Assembly (NCBI RefSeq): GCF_900188385.1 | Contig: NZ_FZOI01000012.1 | Coordinates: 107,961-171,960, forward strand | Direction of reading: 5' to 3' | Source of the DNA: Azospirillum sp. RU38E | GTDB lineage: Bacteria; Pseudomonadota; Alphaproteobacteria; Azospirillales; Azospirillaceae | Length of the DNA stretch: 64,000 nucleotides | Part shown: piece by piece, positions 55,661-64,000 of the stretch | Numbering within the stretch: the first letter of the stretch is position 1 | Layout of the letters: every line of letters begins with the position of its first letter | Translations under genes and position numbers: made by a program | The notes under the pieces: generated by a model | What the model was told of the DNA's origin: nothing | What the model saw: the letters and a program-made list of their open reading frames with translations, nothing else | The model's database searches: none

Positions 55661-56655
55661 TGAATGCCCCCAACGCGCTGCCGATGGCCCGCATCTCCCA
55701 TTCCGTGATGGAGCCAACCTTCCTGGCGGCGGAGATCGCCCGGCGTTACCCGATCAAGGGGCCGGTCACGGCCTTCCTGCTCTATCGCGGCATGAATGAC
55801 GTTTATCTGGTGCAGGGGGCCGAGGAACGCTTTGCGCTCCGCGTCTGGCGCAAGACCTATCGCGGTGTCGATGAGGTGGCGACCGAACTGAACTTCCTGG
55901 ATTATCTGCGCCGCCAGGGTTTCCCCGCGTCCGCCGGTATCCATACCCATGAAGGTGATCTTTATTTCAAGCTGGATTCACCGGAAGGGCCGCGCGCCCT
56001 GGCGCTGTACCAGTGGGCACCGGGGCGCAAGCTGACCGACCGCATGGATATTGCCGATGCCGAGCGGGTGGGGGCTTTGTTCGCCCAGATGCATTTGCAT
56101 GGCATCACCTATAATGGCGACCGCCCCTGGCCGATGGATAATGTGGTGCGGTTCAAGGTGACGGTGCCGGCCTTGCTGGATTTCGTCTATGACCGCCCGG
56201 ACGATCTGCGCGATTACACCATCATCGCCGAAAGTCTGGCGCAGCGCCTGCTGGATATCCGCAAAGACGATGTGCCCGTGGGGCTGTGCCATTGCGATTT
56301 CCATTCCAGCAATGTGCATGTCGCCGATGATGGCCAGATCACCCTGCTGGATTTTGACGGCACGGGTGAGGATTACCTGATGCAGGACGTGAAGAATTTC
56401 GTCTGGGGTAATCTGTTCTACGGCTTCTCCCCCGATTACGGCACGGCGTTTGAGCGTGGGTACGAAAGCGTGCGCCCCTTCACGGCGGATGAAAAACGCC
56501 ATGGTGAGCTGTTCCTGATGGCCAAGGCGTTCCGGCTGATTGCCGGCATGGCGGAATCATCCGCTGCTGTCGGGCGCGGCACCCTGCGTTTCCGCAATCT
56601 GGATTGGCTGGGCGATTACATCAAATCCCGCGCGCGTGCGCTGGACCTGCTTTAA
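55660..56655 (+). CDS. APH/homoserine-kinase-II-like phosphotransferase
   Basis: The start ATG 55660 overlaps the previous stop, with AGGAG 9 bases upstream; 331 residues. The kinase motifs HCDFHSSNV (catalytic loop) and LLDFDGTG (metal-binding DFD) are intact. The N-terminal lobe has NDVYLVQG and RFALRVWR with the ATP Lys replaced in context by Arg nearby. Family members phosphorylate hydroxyls on small molecules such as aminoglycosides, choline, homoserine or sugars. It may activate the imported compound (inference). Confidence 0.85.
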   Translation: MNAPNALPMARISHSVMEPTFLAAEIARRYPIKGPVTAFLLYRGMNDVYLVQGAEERFALRVWRKTYRGVDEVATELNFLDYLRRQGFPASAGIHTHEGDLYFKLDSPEGPRALALYQWAPGRKLTDRMDIADAERVGALFAQMHLHGITYNGDRPWPMDNVVRFKVTVPALLDFVYDRPDDLRDYTIIAESLAQRLLDIRKDDVPVGLCHCDFHSSNVHVADDGQITLLDFDGTGEDYLMQDVKNFVWGNLFYGFSPDYGTAFERGYESVRPFTADEKRHGELFLMAKAFRLIAGMAESSAAVGRGTLRFRNLDWLGDYIKSRARALDLL

Positions 56656-56668
56656 GGGGGGCATCGCC

Positions 56669-57979
56669 ATGGATGGCACCGCCGCCCTGATGGCGGGTGA
56701 TGAGGCGCTGTTCGCGCAATTGCGCGACGGCGGGCCGATCAATCTGCCGCGCGCCTATGAAATCATGGACCGGTTCGGGATCGATGGTTTCGTGCTGGGC
56801 GATCCGCTGAACGTGTTCCACCTGCTGGGCTATTGGCCACAGATCGGCGTCACCCGCATGGGCCAGCCGCCCACCAGTTTTGCCATCCTGTCGCGCAACC
56901 CCGATCTGGCCCCGGCCATCGTCACCTCGCATTTCATCTATTACTACACGTTCGCTGATGCGGGTGCGCGGGGGCGGCTGGCAGCCTATCTGTTCCAGGA
57001 TGCCGGCGATGCGGGCGGGGAGGCGCGGCAAGTGCCCGCCTTCGCCGGCTTCTTTGCCGACAAGGGGGCGGCACCACTGACGGGGGTGGAGGCGCGGCGA
57101 CGCCTGATCACCGATGCGGCAGTGGACACCCGTGCCATCTTTGCCGATGCCGGTGGTGCGCTGGTGCGCGCCCTGAAGGATATGGGGCTGTGGCAGGGCC
57201 GCATTGCCTATGATCACGCAGTGACGCGGCTGGTCTGTGAGCATCATGAACGGCCCGGCAGCCTGATCGAAGCCGATAATCCGCTGCGCTGGATACGGGT
57301 GGTGAAATCGCCCCTGGAATTGGCGCTGATGCGACGCGGGGCGGCGGGCAATGCGGCCGCCGTAGAGGCGGTGATTGCCCAGGTGCGGGCAGGCGTGCCC
57401 TATCGTGACCTGCGCCGCCTGTTCGCGCAGGAAAGTGCCGCACGCGGCAACCGCGCGGTTTTCATGACCATTGACCGCGTGTCGTCCGACCTGCCGGGCG
57501 ATGATGCGGTGGGGGATGGCCAATCCCTGTTCTTTGACGGGGTGGGCCATTTCCAGAATTACCATGGTGATTATGCCCGCACGGTGTTTGTGGGCGAACC
57601 CGGCCCCGCCGCCCGCCGCACCGCCCAGGCGGCAGAGGCGGGCTGGAAGGCCATCCGCGAGCAATTGCGCCCCGGCCTGCGCTTTTCCGAGGTGACGCGG
57701 ATCGGCATGGAAACCCTGCGCAAGACCGGGGCCGACGGGCTGGTCAGTTTCGGCCCGCACAGCGTCGGCCTGATGCATACCGACGAGCCGGGGGAAATAC
57801 GCGGCGGCTTCTATGCCAAGCCCGATCTGCTGCTGGAGGAAAACATGATCCTCAGCGTCGATTGCCCCTCGCTGGATACCGGCATCGGCGGGTCCGTGCA
57901 TATCGAGGATCTGGTGGTCATCACGCGCGACGGGGCCGAACCGATCCACCCCCTTGGCAACCACATCATTACGATTTGA
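56669..57979 (+). CDS. M24-family (creatinase/aminopeptidase P-like) protein
   Basis: ATG 56669 with AAGGGGGG upstream gives 436 residues. The pita-bread metal site is visible: FFDGVG (Asp), HGDYART (Asp), PHSVG (His), SVDCP where Glu is usual, and HIEDLVV (Glu). It could be a C-N hydrolase such as creatinase, a Xaa-Pro peptidase, or a lyase; the family also includes the DMSP lyase DddP, but nothing here shows that activity. Confidence 0.82.
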   Translation: MDGTAALMAGDEALFAQLRDGGPINLPRAYEIMDRFGIDGFVLGDPLNVFHLLGYWPQIGVTRMGQPPTSFAILSRNPDLAPAIVTSHFIYYYTFADAGARGRLAAYLFQDAGDAGGEARQVPAFAGFFADKGAAPLTGVEARRRLITDAAVDTRAIFADAGGALVRALKDMGLWQGRIAYDHAVTRLVCEHHERPGSLIEADNPLRWIRVVKSPLELALMRRGAAGNAAAVEAVIAQVRAGVPYRDLRRLFAQESAARGNRAVFMTIDRVSSDLPGDDAVGDGQSLFFDGVGHFQNYHGDYARTVFVGEPGPAARRTAQAAEAGWKAIREQLRPGLRFSEVTRIGMETLRKTGADGLVSFGPHSVGLMHTDEPGEIRGGFYAKPDLLLEENMILSVDCPSLDTGIGGSVHIEDLVVITRDGAEPIHPLGNHIITI

Positions 57980-57989
57980 GGGTGCCCCC

Positions 57990-58886
57990 ATGTATCTGTC
58001 GATCAACATTGATATCCCGGATGGTGCGGGGGATGCGTATGACGCATTGGCCCGCACCGCCGACCGGGTGGAAGCCGCCAAGGCCGATTTCGCCATCCTG
58101 GCCCGTGCCCATGGCGACCAGGGGCTGGCCCCGCCGCGCATTGAACCGGTGGTCAGCCTGCCCTGGATTGCCGGGCGGCTGCGTACACCGCTGGTGGTGG
58201 CCGCCATCCCGGCCCTGCATTCCGTGCCCTTCCATATTGCCCGCGCTTTGTCAGCGGCGGATTTCCTGACCGATGGGCGCTGCGGCTGGCTGCCGCTGCT
58301 GGCCGGTGGGGCGCGGTTCGATGCCGCCTATGGTGTCGCCCAGCCGCTTTCCGGGGGCGAAGCGCTGGCAAAATATGATGATTTCATCCGCGCCACCCGC
58401 GCCCTGTGGGACAGTTGGGATGAGGATGCCTTGATCATCGACAAGGCATCCGGTGCCTATCTGGACAGTGCCAAGGTGCGCCGGGTGGATTATCGCGGCC
58501 CTTATTTCGCCGCCATGGGGCCGCTGAACGCCGCCCGCCCGCCACAGGGCCACCCGCTGCTGCTGCGTGACCTGGACGAGGTGGGGGAGAGCGCCACCGC
58601 CGCCGATGTGGTGCTGGGCGGGCTGGACCGGCTGGACCGGCTGGCCCGCGCGCCGAAAGGGGCGGTGCGGCTGCTGAAAGTGACAGCGGCCAGCCTGGAT
58701 GATGGCTTGCATCATGTGCGCGACGGGTTGGCCGACGGGCTGCACCTGATGGGGCCTGATGCCCTGGAATTGCTGGAAGCCCTGCGTGGCTGGGTGGATT
58801 GCCCGCCCTATGTCGGCACCACGGCGCGCCAACGGCTGGGCCTGCGCAAACCCGTCAATCCCTATTCCCGGAAAGGGGCCGCCTGA
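57990..58886 (+). CDS. Short, eroded LLM-class flavin monooxygenase homologue
   Basis: ATG 57990 gives 298 residues, well below the roughly 430-450 of its NtaA/DszA relatives. Matching landmarks are weakened: the GRAGWN motif reads GRCGWLPLLAGG, while LWDSWDEDALIIDKASGAYL is retained. The gene abuts the full-length LLM (TGATG overlap). I infer a non-catalytic partner subunit comparable in logic to LuxB, but it could also be a decaying copy. Confidence 0.75.
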   Translation: MYLSINIDIPDGAGDAYDALARTADRVEAAKADFAILARAHGDQGLAPPRIEPVVSLPWIAGRLRTPLVVAAIPALHSVPFHIARALSAADFLTDGRCGWLPLLAGGARFDAAYGVAQPLSGGEALAKYDDFIRATRALWDSWDEDALIIDKASGAYLDSAKVRRVDYRGPYFAAMGPLNAARPPQGHPLLLRDLDEVGESATAADVVLGGLDRLDRLARAPKGAVRLLKVTAASLDDGLHHVRDGLADGLHLMGPDALELLEALRGWVDCPPYVGTTARQRLGLRKPVNPYSRKGAA

Positions 58887-60172
58887 TGTCACGCAATAAT
58901 GGCAGACTGCATCTCTGGGCCTTTTTGCAGGGCATCGGCTTTTTCCCCGGCGGCTGGCGGGCGCCTGATGCCACGCCGCGCGCCGTGTTCCAGCGCGATT
59001 ATTACGAGCGTGTCGCCCGGCTGGTGGATGACGCCTGTTTTGATGCCATCGTCTTTGGCGACCAGTTGCAGGGCCGCGATGCCGCCGGGCGCACGCCGGG
59101 CCGGCTGGCCATCCCCACGCTGGACCCGTTCACCCTGTTGTCGGTGATGGCCGGCGTCACCCGCCATGTCGGGCTGGTGGCCACGGTGTCCACCACCTTC
59201 AACGAACCGGCGGAGGTGGCGGCCAAGTTCGCCGCCCTTAATCTGGTCAGCCAGGGAAGGGCCGGTTGGAACATCGTCACCACGGTGCATCCCAATTCGC
59301 CCTGGAATTTCGGGGCCGCCGACCTGCTGGAAAAATCCCTGCGCTATGACCGGGCCAAGGCCTTCGTCGATGCGGCAGAGGTGTTCTGGCGCGATGCGGC
59401 GGGGCTGGATGATCCGCAGCGCGCCGCGAACCTGAAAAACCGCTGGTTCGACATTGCCGGCACGCTGGATTTCCCGACATCGCCGCAATATCGCCCCGTG
59501 CTGGTGCAGGCTGGCCAGTCGCCCGACGGGCGCAATTTCGCCGCCCAGACGGCGGAGGCGATCTTCTGCCCCGCACCCACGCTGGAGGCGGGGCGCGATT
59601 ACCGCGACGATATCCGCGAACGGGCACGCACCTTCGGGCGCAACCCGGATGGCATCCTGATCATGCCGGGCCTGGCCTTCGTGCTGGGCAGCACAGAGGA
59701 AGAGGCACAGCGCAAGCATGCCTTGATGCTGGAACTGGCCGATGATGCGCTGTGCATCGAATATCTCAGTGAATCCATCGGCTATGATCTGACCCGCCAT
59801 CCGGCGGGCGGGCCGATCCCGCTGGAACAGATTTGCGCAGAGTGTGAATTCCCCGCCGGTGACGTGCGCCGCATGTTGGCCCCGGCGGCGGAGGCCGGCG
59901 AAACCATCGCCGATTTCTGCCGCGCCTATGCCCGCAAGCCGCGTGGCCATGCCATTTTTGTCGGCACGCCGGACCAGTTGGCCGACCGGATGGAAACCTG
60001 GATCGATGCCGGGGCCTGCGACGGCTTCACCCTGCAGCCCGGTTACATGCCGACCGAACTGGAACTGTTCTGCGCCCATGTGGTGCCGCTGCTGCAGGTA
60101 CGCGGCCTGCTGCGCCGCCAATACCAGGGCACCACATTGCGTGACCATCTGGCCGTGGGGGTGGGGACATGA
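58886..60172 (+). CDS. LLM monooxygenase, NtaA/DszA type
   Basis: The product has 428 residues. It shows FDAIVFGDQLQGRD, TVSTTFNEPAEVAAKFA, QGRAGWNIVTTVHPNSPWNF, PVLVQAGQSPDGRNFAA and a terminal TTLRDHLAVG. These keep the flavin-site landmarks of the group, so it is likely active with FMNH2 and O2. Its start overlaps the short LLM and its stop overlaps the next hydrolase gene. Confidence 0.88.
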   Translation: MSRNNGRLHLWAFLQGIGFFPGGWRAPDATPRAVFQRDYYERVARLVDDACFDAIVFGDQLQGRDAAGRTPGRLAIPTLDPFTLLSVMAGVTRHVGLVATVSTTFNEPAEVAAKFAALNLVSQGRAGWNIVTTVHPNSPWNFGAADLLEKSLRYDRAKAFVDAAEVFWRDAAGLDDPQRAANLKNRWFDIAGTLDFPTSPQYRPVLVQAGQSPDGRNFAAQTAEAIFCPAPTLEAGRDYRDDIRERARTFGRNPDGILIMPGLAFVLGSTEEEAQRKHALMLELADDALCIEYLSESIGYDLTRHPAGGPIPLEQICAECEFPAGDVRRMLAPAAEAGETIADFCRAYARKPRGHAIFVGTPDQLADRMETWIDAGACDGFTLQPGYMPTELELFCAHVVPLLQVRGLLRRQYQGTTLRDHLAVGVGT

Positions 60173-61017
60173 GCGCGCCCATGATCGACCGCGCCTTTGT
60201 GCGCATTGCCGAGGGGCAGGTACATCTGCGCCAGATCCTGGTGCCGGGGGCGGCAAAGCCGCCCCTGTTCCTGCTGCACGCCTCTCCCACCAGTTCACGC
60301 TGGATGGAACCGCTGATGCCCGTGCTGGCGGCATCCGGGCGCAGCGTGATCGCACCCGATACGCTGGGCAATGGGGATTCCCCCGCCCCGGCGCTGGCCG
60401 ATCCCGATATCGGCTATTTCGCCGACAGCATCCTGCGGCTGGCCGATGCCATGGGGATCGACCGGTTCGATGTCTATGGCAGCCATACCGGCGCGCGCAC
60501 GGCCTGTGAATTGGCGGCCATTGCGCCGGGCCGGGTGCGCCATGCCATCCTGGATGGCATCAAGGATTATGATGATGACACCCGCCGCGCCATCCTGGCC
60601 AATTATGCCCCCCGCCAGGAACCGGATGATTATGGGGCCCATATGGTGTGGGCCTTCCATTTCGTGCGCGATCAGGCGCTGTATTTCCCGCATTTCATGC
60701 GCGACCCGGAACACCGGCTGCCCGGATTTATGCCGCCGGCCCGCGTGCTGCATGATGCGGCCCTGGATGTGCTGAAGGCGCTGGACAGTTACGCCCTGCC
60801 GTACCTTGCCGCCTTCCGTTATCGCCCGCTGGAACGGCTGCCGCTGATTGATTGCCCGGTGCTGCTGCTGAAGGCGGAACGCGAATTGGCGGTGCTGAAT
60901 GCCGCGGTGGCGGAGATCGCCGCCGCGCTGAAACAGCCGCAAATCGTCGCTGTGGGGGCCGATCCCGCCGCCAAGGCCAGCACCATCATTCAATTTCTGG
61001 ACGGGGAAAGCCCATGA
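60169..61017 (+). CDS. Alpha/beta hydrolase-fold protein with His at the nucleophile position (paralogue)
   Basis: The product has 282 residues. It contains LFLLHASPTSSRWMEPLM, VIAPDTLGNGDS and the elbow VYGSHTGARTA with His106 at the nucleophile position. As in the 54797 product no C-terminal triad His is apparent. Both proteins share the HxxPxSS and GxHTGA features, so they form one subfamily. It overlaps both neighbours by 4 bases. Confidence 0.85.
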   Translation: MSAPMIDRAFVRIAEGQVHLRQILVPGAAKPPLFLLHASPTSSRWMEPLMPVLAASGRSVIAPDTLGNGDSPAPALADPDIGYFADSILRLADAMGIDRFDVYGSHTGARTACELAAIAPGRVRHAILDGIKDYDDDTRRAILANYAPRQEPDDYGAHMVWAFHFVRDQALYFPHFMRDPEHRLPGFMPPARVLHDAALDVLKALDSYALPYLAAFRYRPLERLPLIDCPVLLLKAERELAVLNAAVAEIAAALKQPQIVAVGADPAAKASTIIQFLDGESP

Positions 61018-62363
61018 CAGCCGCCACCGCTGGCCTGCCCGACCGTTTGCCGGTCAAGGTCTGTCTTGGGTTCGGCGTTGGCACGGTGGGCGTTTCCATC
61101 ATGCTGAACGCCGTCACCGCCTATTTCCCCGCCTTCATGTCCACCGTGCTGGGGCAGAGCACGGAACTGGCGGGCTATCTGCTGATGGCGTCGAAACTTT
61201 ACGATGCCGTGGCCGATATCATCATCGGTATGATGAGCGACCGCACGCGCAGTCGTTGGGGCCGGCGACGGCCCTTTTTGCTGGCGGGTGCGCTGGTGTC
61301 ATCCCTGTCTTTCCTGATGATCTTCGCCGCCCCTGCCCTGGGGGATCGGGCGCTGATGCTTTATATGCTGGCGGCGCTGGTGCTTTATTCCACGGGCTAT
61401 TCGCTGTTCAACGTGCCCTATATGGCGATGCCGTCAGAAATGACCGGATCGCGTTATGAACGCTCCCGCCTGTTATCCTTCCGCACAATTTTCGTCTCCC
61501 TGGGCCAGATATTGGCCATGGCGGGCACGGCGGCGGTGATTTCCCATGGCGGCGGCGGGGCGGCGGGTTATCTCACCATGGGCTGGGTGATGGCGCTGGT
61601 CATCGGCACGGCCATGGCCCTGTCCTTCTTTGGCACGGCGGGGGCCCCGGTGCTGGCCGTGGCGGCGGGGCCGGTGGAAAAGCTGGCGATTGACTGGCGG
61701 GCCGTCTGGCGCAACCGGCCTTTCTGCCTGTTGATGGGGGCCAAGGTGTGCCAGTTCCTGGCCTTTGCCAGCCTGGCTACCACCAGCCTGTTATTCATGC
61801 TGAATGTGCTGCATCTGGGCTATGCGGGTCAGATGCAACTGGCCCTGGCCCAGAACCTGGCCACCGGCCTTTCCATGCCGGTCTGGCTGTGGCTGGAACG
61901 GCGGATGGGCAAGCGCAACGCCTACATTATCGGCATCGCCCTGATGTCCTTGGGATCGCTCAGCTGGCTGACGGTTGGTACGGCGGGCGTGGGCACGTTG
62001 GGGCTGATCTTGCGCGGGATTTTGGCCGGTGTCGGGGCCGGGGGGATGATCCTGCTGTCCATCTCCATGCTGTCCGACGCGCTGGCCCATGACCGGGAGG
62101 TGACGGGCCTGCGGCGAGAGGGATTGCTCTCCAGCATCACGGCGGTGATCGAAAAGGCATCCTTCGCGCTGGGTGTGGCGCTGGTCGGCATCCTGTTGAA
62201 CCTTGCCCATTACCTGCCCACCCGCAACGGCGAACTGGCGACCCAGCCGGACAGCGCCATCAATGCGCTTTATGCGGGATATGTCGGCATTCCGCTGGTG
62301 CTGTTCCTGTGCAATGCCGGTTTCATCTTCTTCTATCCGCTGGGCGGCCGGGGGAAAATGTGA
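61014..62363 (+). CDS. GPH-type (glycoside-pentoside-hexuronide) cation symporter
   Basis: The product has 449 residues with about 12 hydrophobic segments. MASKLYDAVADIIIGMMSDR, SRWGRRRPFLLAG and NVPYMAMPSEMTG are diagnostic for the GPH/MFS_2 family. Such carriers import glycosides or other small solutes with H+ or Na+. It closes the seven-gene set and would pass the compound brought in by the TonB receptor across the inner membrane. Confidence 0.9.
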   Translation: MTAATAGLPDRLPVKVCLGFGVGTVGVSIMLNAVTAYFPAFMSTVLGQSTELAGYLLMASKLYDAVADIIIGMMSDRTRSRWGRRRPFLLAGALVSSLSFLMIFAAPALGDRALMLYMLAALVLYSTGYSLFNVPYMAMPSEMTGSRYERSRLLSFRTIFVSLGQILAMAGTAAVISHGGGGAAGYLTMGWVMALVIGTAMALSFFGTAGAPVLAVAAGPVEKLAIDWRAVWRNRPFCLLMGAKVCQFLAFASLATTSLLFMLNVLHLGYAGQMQLALAQNLATGLSMPVWLWLERRMGKRNAYIIGIALMSLGSLSWLTVGTAGVGTLGLILRGILAGVGAGGMILLSISMLSDALAHDREVTGLRREGLLSSITAVIEKASFALGVALVGILLNLAHYLPTRNGELATQPDSAINALYAGYVGIPLVLFLCNAGFIFFYPLGGRGKM

Positions 62364-62398
62364 TTAGCGATGCGGGGGTGCCAGAGATAGCAATTTTG

Positions 62399-62461
62399 AT
62401 AAAGAAGAGCGGTTTCAGAGAGCAGCAGATTATCAGGATCCTGCGGGAGCAGGAGGTGCGG
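62399..62461 (+). pseudogene. Remnant of IS3-family orfA N-terminus
   Basis: The frame reads IKKSGFREQQIIRILREQEV, very similar to the MKKSRFTEEQIIGILKE opening of IS3-family orfA. The initiator position is ATA, and the frame then runs into unrelated sequence. It is a short insertion-sequence remnant at the end of the seven-gene set. Confidence 0.65.
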
Positions 62462-62501
62462 CCTGCGACGGGTAGCCCCGCCGCAGGCTGGCATGGCCCG
62501 A

Positions 62502-62813
62502 TCAATACCGGTATTTCACCAGCAAACCGACGGTGCGCCGTTCAGGCAAGCCGACAACCACGGCCGACAATTTGCTGGTATAGGCGAAATTGTTGGTGAA
62601 GACATATTGGTCGGCAATCGAGGTATAGGCCTTATCGTCGAACAGGTTGGTCACGAAGATATCGGCTGAAACCGATCCATGGGTGGCACCGACGCGCACA
62701 TTTACCGTATGCCGGTCAGGGTTGTCACCAGGGCAGAACGGTAGCTCTTGACCTCTGAATCAGCGATGGCCCCGGCCACATTCGGGGTGACCGAACGCAG
62801 CAATTGATAGCTC
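62502..62813 (-). pseudogene. Decayed C-terminal fragment of a TonB-dependent receptor
   Basis: The minus strand encodes SYQLLRSV, then LTGI, a stop, and after an internal deletion of about 180 bases the C-terminus TNLFDDKAYTSIADQYVF and LPERRTVGLLVKYRY. These match the end of the 52111 receptor (SYQLLRNV; TYTSIADQFVFTNNF; LPERRTVGLEMKYRF). It is an inverted, degraded relative of that gene. Confidence 0.85.
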
Positions 62814-62814
62814 A

Positions 62815-62970
62815 TATGCCCGTGACGATCAGGGCCGGCTGGTGCCGCTGGATGTGACGGTGGGCGACCGGGTGCTGTTCGGCAAATGGTCGGGCACCGA
62901 GATCAAGATCAACGGCGAGGAATTGCTGGTCCTGAAGGAAAGCGACCTTATCGGCGTCTATACTGGCTGA
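62815..62970 (+). pseudogene. groES: groES fragment lacking its N-terminal half
   Basis: The frame ending TGA at 62968 encodes [49 protein letters not shown], which is the C-terminal half of co-chaperonin GroES. There is no start codon and the N-terminal 45 or so residues, including most of the mobile loop, are missing. The receptor-like fragment ends at about 62813, within a few bases of the groES sequence, so the two were joined by a rearrangement. Confidence 0.85.
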
Positions 62971-62993
62971 TTTCCCAATACGAAACCATTTGA

Positions 62994-64000
<1,007 letters not shown>

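Noticed and set aside
56669..57979. DMSP lyase DddP
   Set aside because: DddP belongs to the M24 fold, but no DMSP-specific residues or neighbouring ddd genes can be shown here.

Overview
The window is high-GC, gene-dense bacterial DNA that looks alphaproteobacterial. It has many TonB-dependent receptors, several flavin-dependent monooxygenases, LysR regulators, and dispersed palindromes resembling those of Azospirillaceae and sphingomonads. I would guess a Niveispirillum- or Azospirillum-like organism, but no rRNA or other marker fixes the genus. I see no tRNA, rRNA or CRISPR array.

Layout. (1) 1-7.2 kb: probable edge of an extracellular contractile injection system (eCIS) locus. It holds a helical protein, an LprI-like protein, a beta-trefoil-like protein, a AAA+ ATPase and a DUF4157 protein. 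Facing them are a coiled-coil membrane protein, a DUF2589-like protein, a GH108 muramidase and a Tat-exported protein. (2) 7.2-18 kb: a repeat, a dehydrogenase pseudogene, a GGDEF-EAL protein, a MetNIQ methionine importer with a structured leader, a RoxA-like dihaem cytochrome, two divergent citrate synthases (one with an N-terminal DNA-binding domain) and a YkvA-like protein. (3) 18-43.6 kb: a LysR/MFS pair, then a large organosulfur region. It carries a second LysR gene, ssuCB, an SfnB-like monooxygenase, a hydroxyacid dehydrogenase, a class II aldolase, ssuA, three TonB receptors, a cysteine-type thiol dioxygenase, a four-domain rhodanese, a GST, an SsuD-like monooxygenase, a second sulfonate-binding protein, a nitroreductase, an NtaA/DszA-type monooxygenase and a membrane dipeptidase. 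(4) 44.3-51.7 kb: two paralogous modules of a small helical protein plus a methyltransferase. They flank two alpha/beta hydrolases, a spinster-like MFS carrier and an AllA-like protein. (5) 52.1-62.4 kb: a TonB receptor followed by a tightly packed seven-gene set of hydrolase-fold protein, APH-type kinase, M24 protein, short LLM protein, full LLM monooxygenase, second hydrolase-fold protein and GPH-type symporter. (6) 62.4-63.0 kb: a junction of gene fragments (IS3 orfA start, TonB receptor C-terminus, groES C-terminus), followed by an apparently sound groEL running off the window.

How the genes may work together. Regions 2-3 suggest sulfur scavenging: methionine import, sulfonate import, reduced-flavin C-S or C-N cleavage, and thiol oxidation with sulfane-sulfur handling. 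Regions 4-5 suggest uptake and breakdown of an unidentified organic compound. It would be taken through an outer-membrane receptor and an inner-membrane symporter, then acted on by a kinase, a two-gene flavin monooxygenase and hydrolase-fold proteins whose catalytic residues are unusual. The substrate cannot be read from sequence. Region 5 and its broken junction with groES are the best candidates for a poorly described, laterally shaped system.
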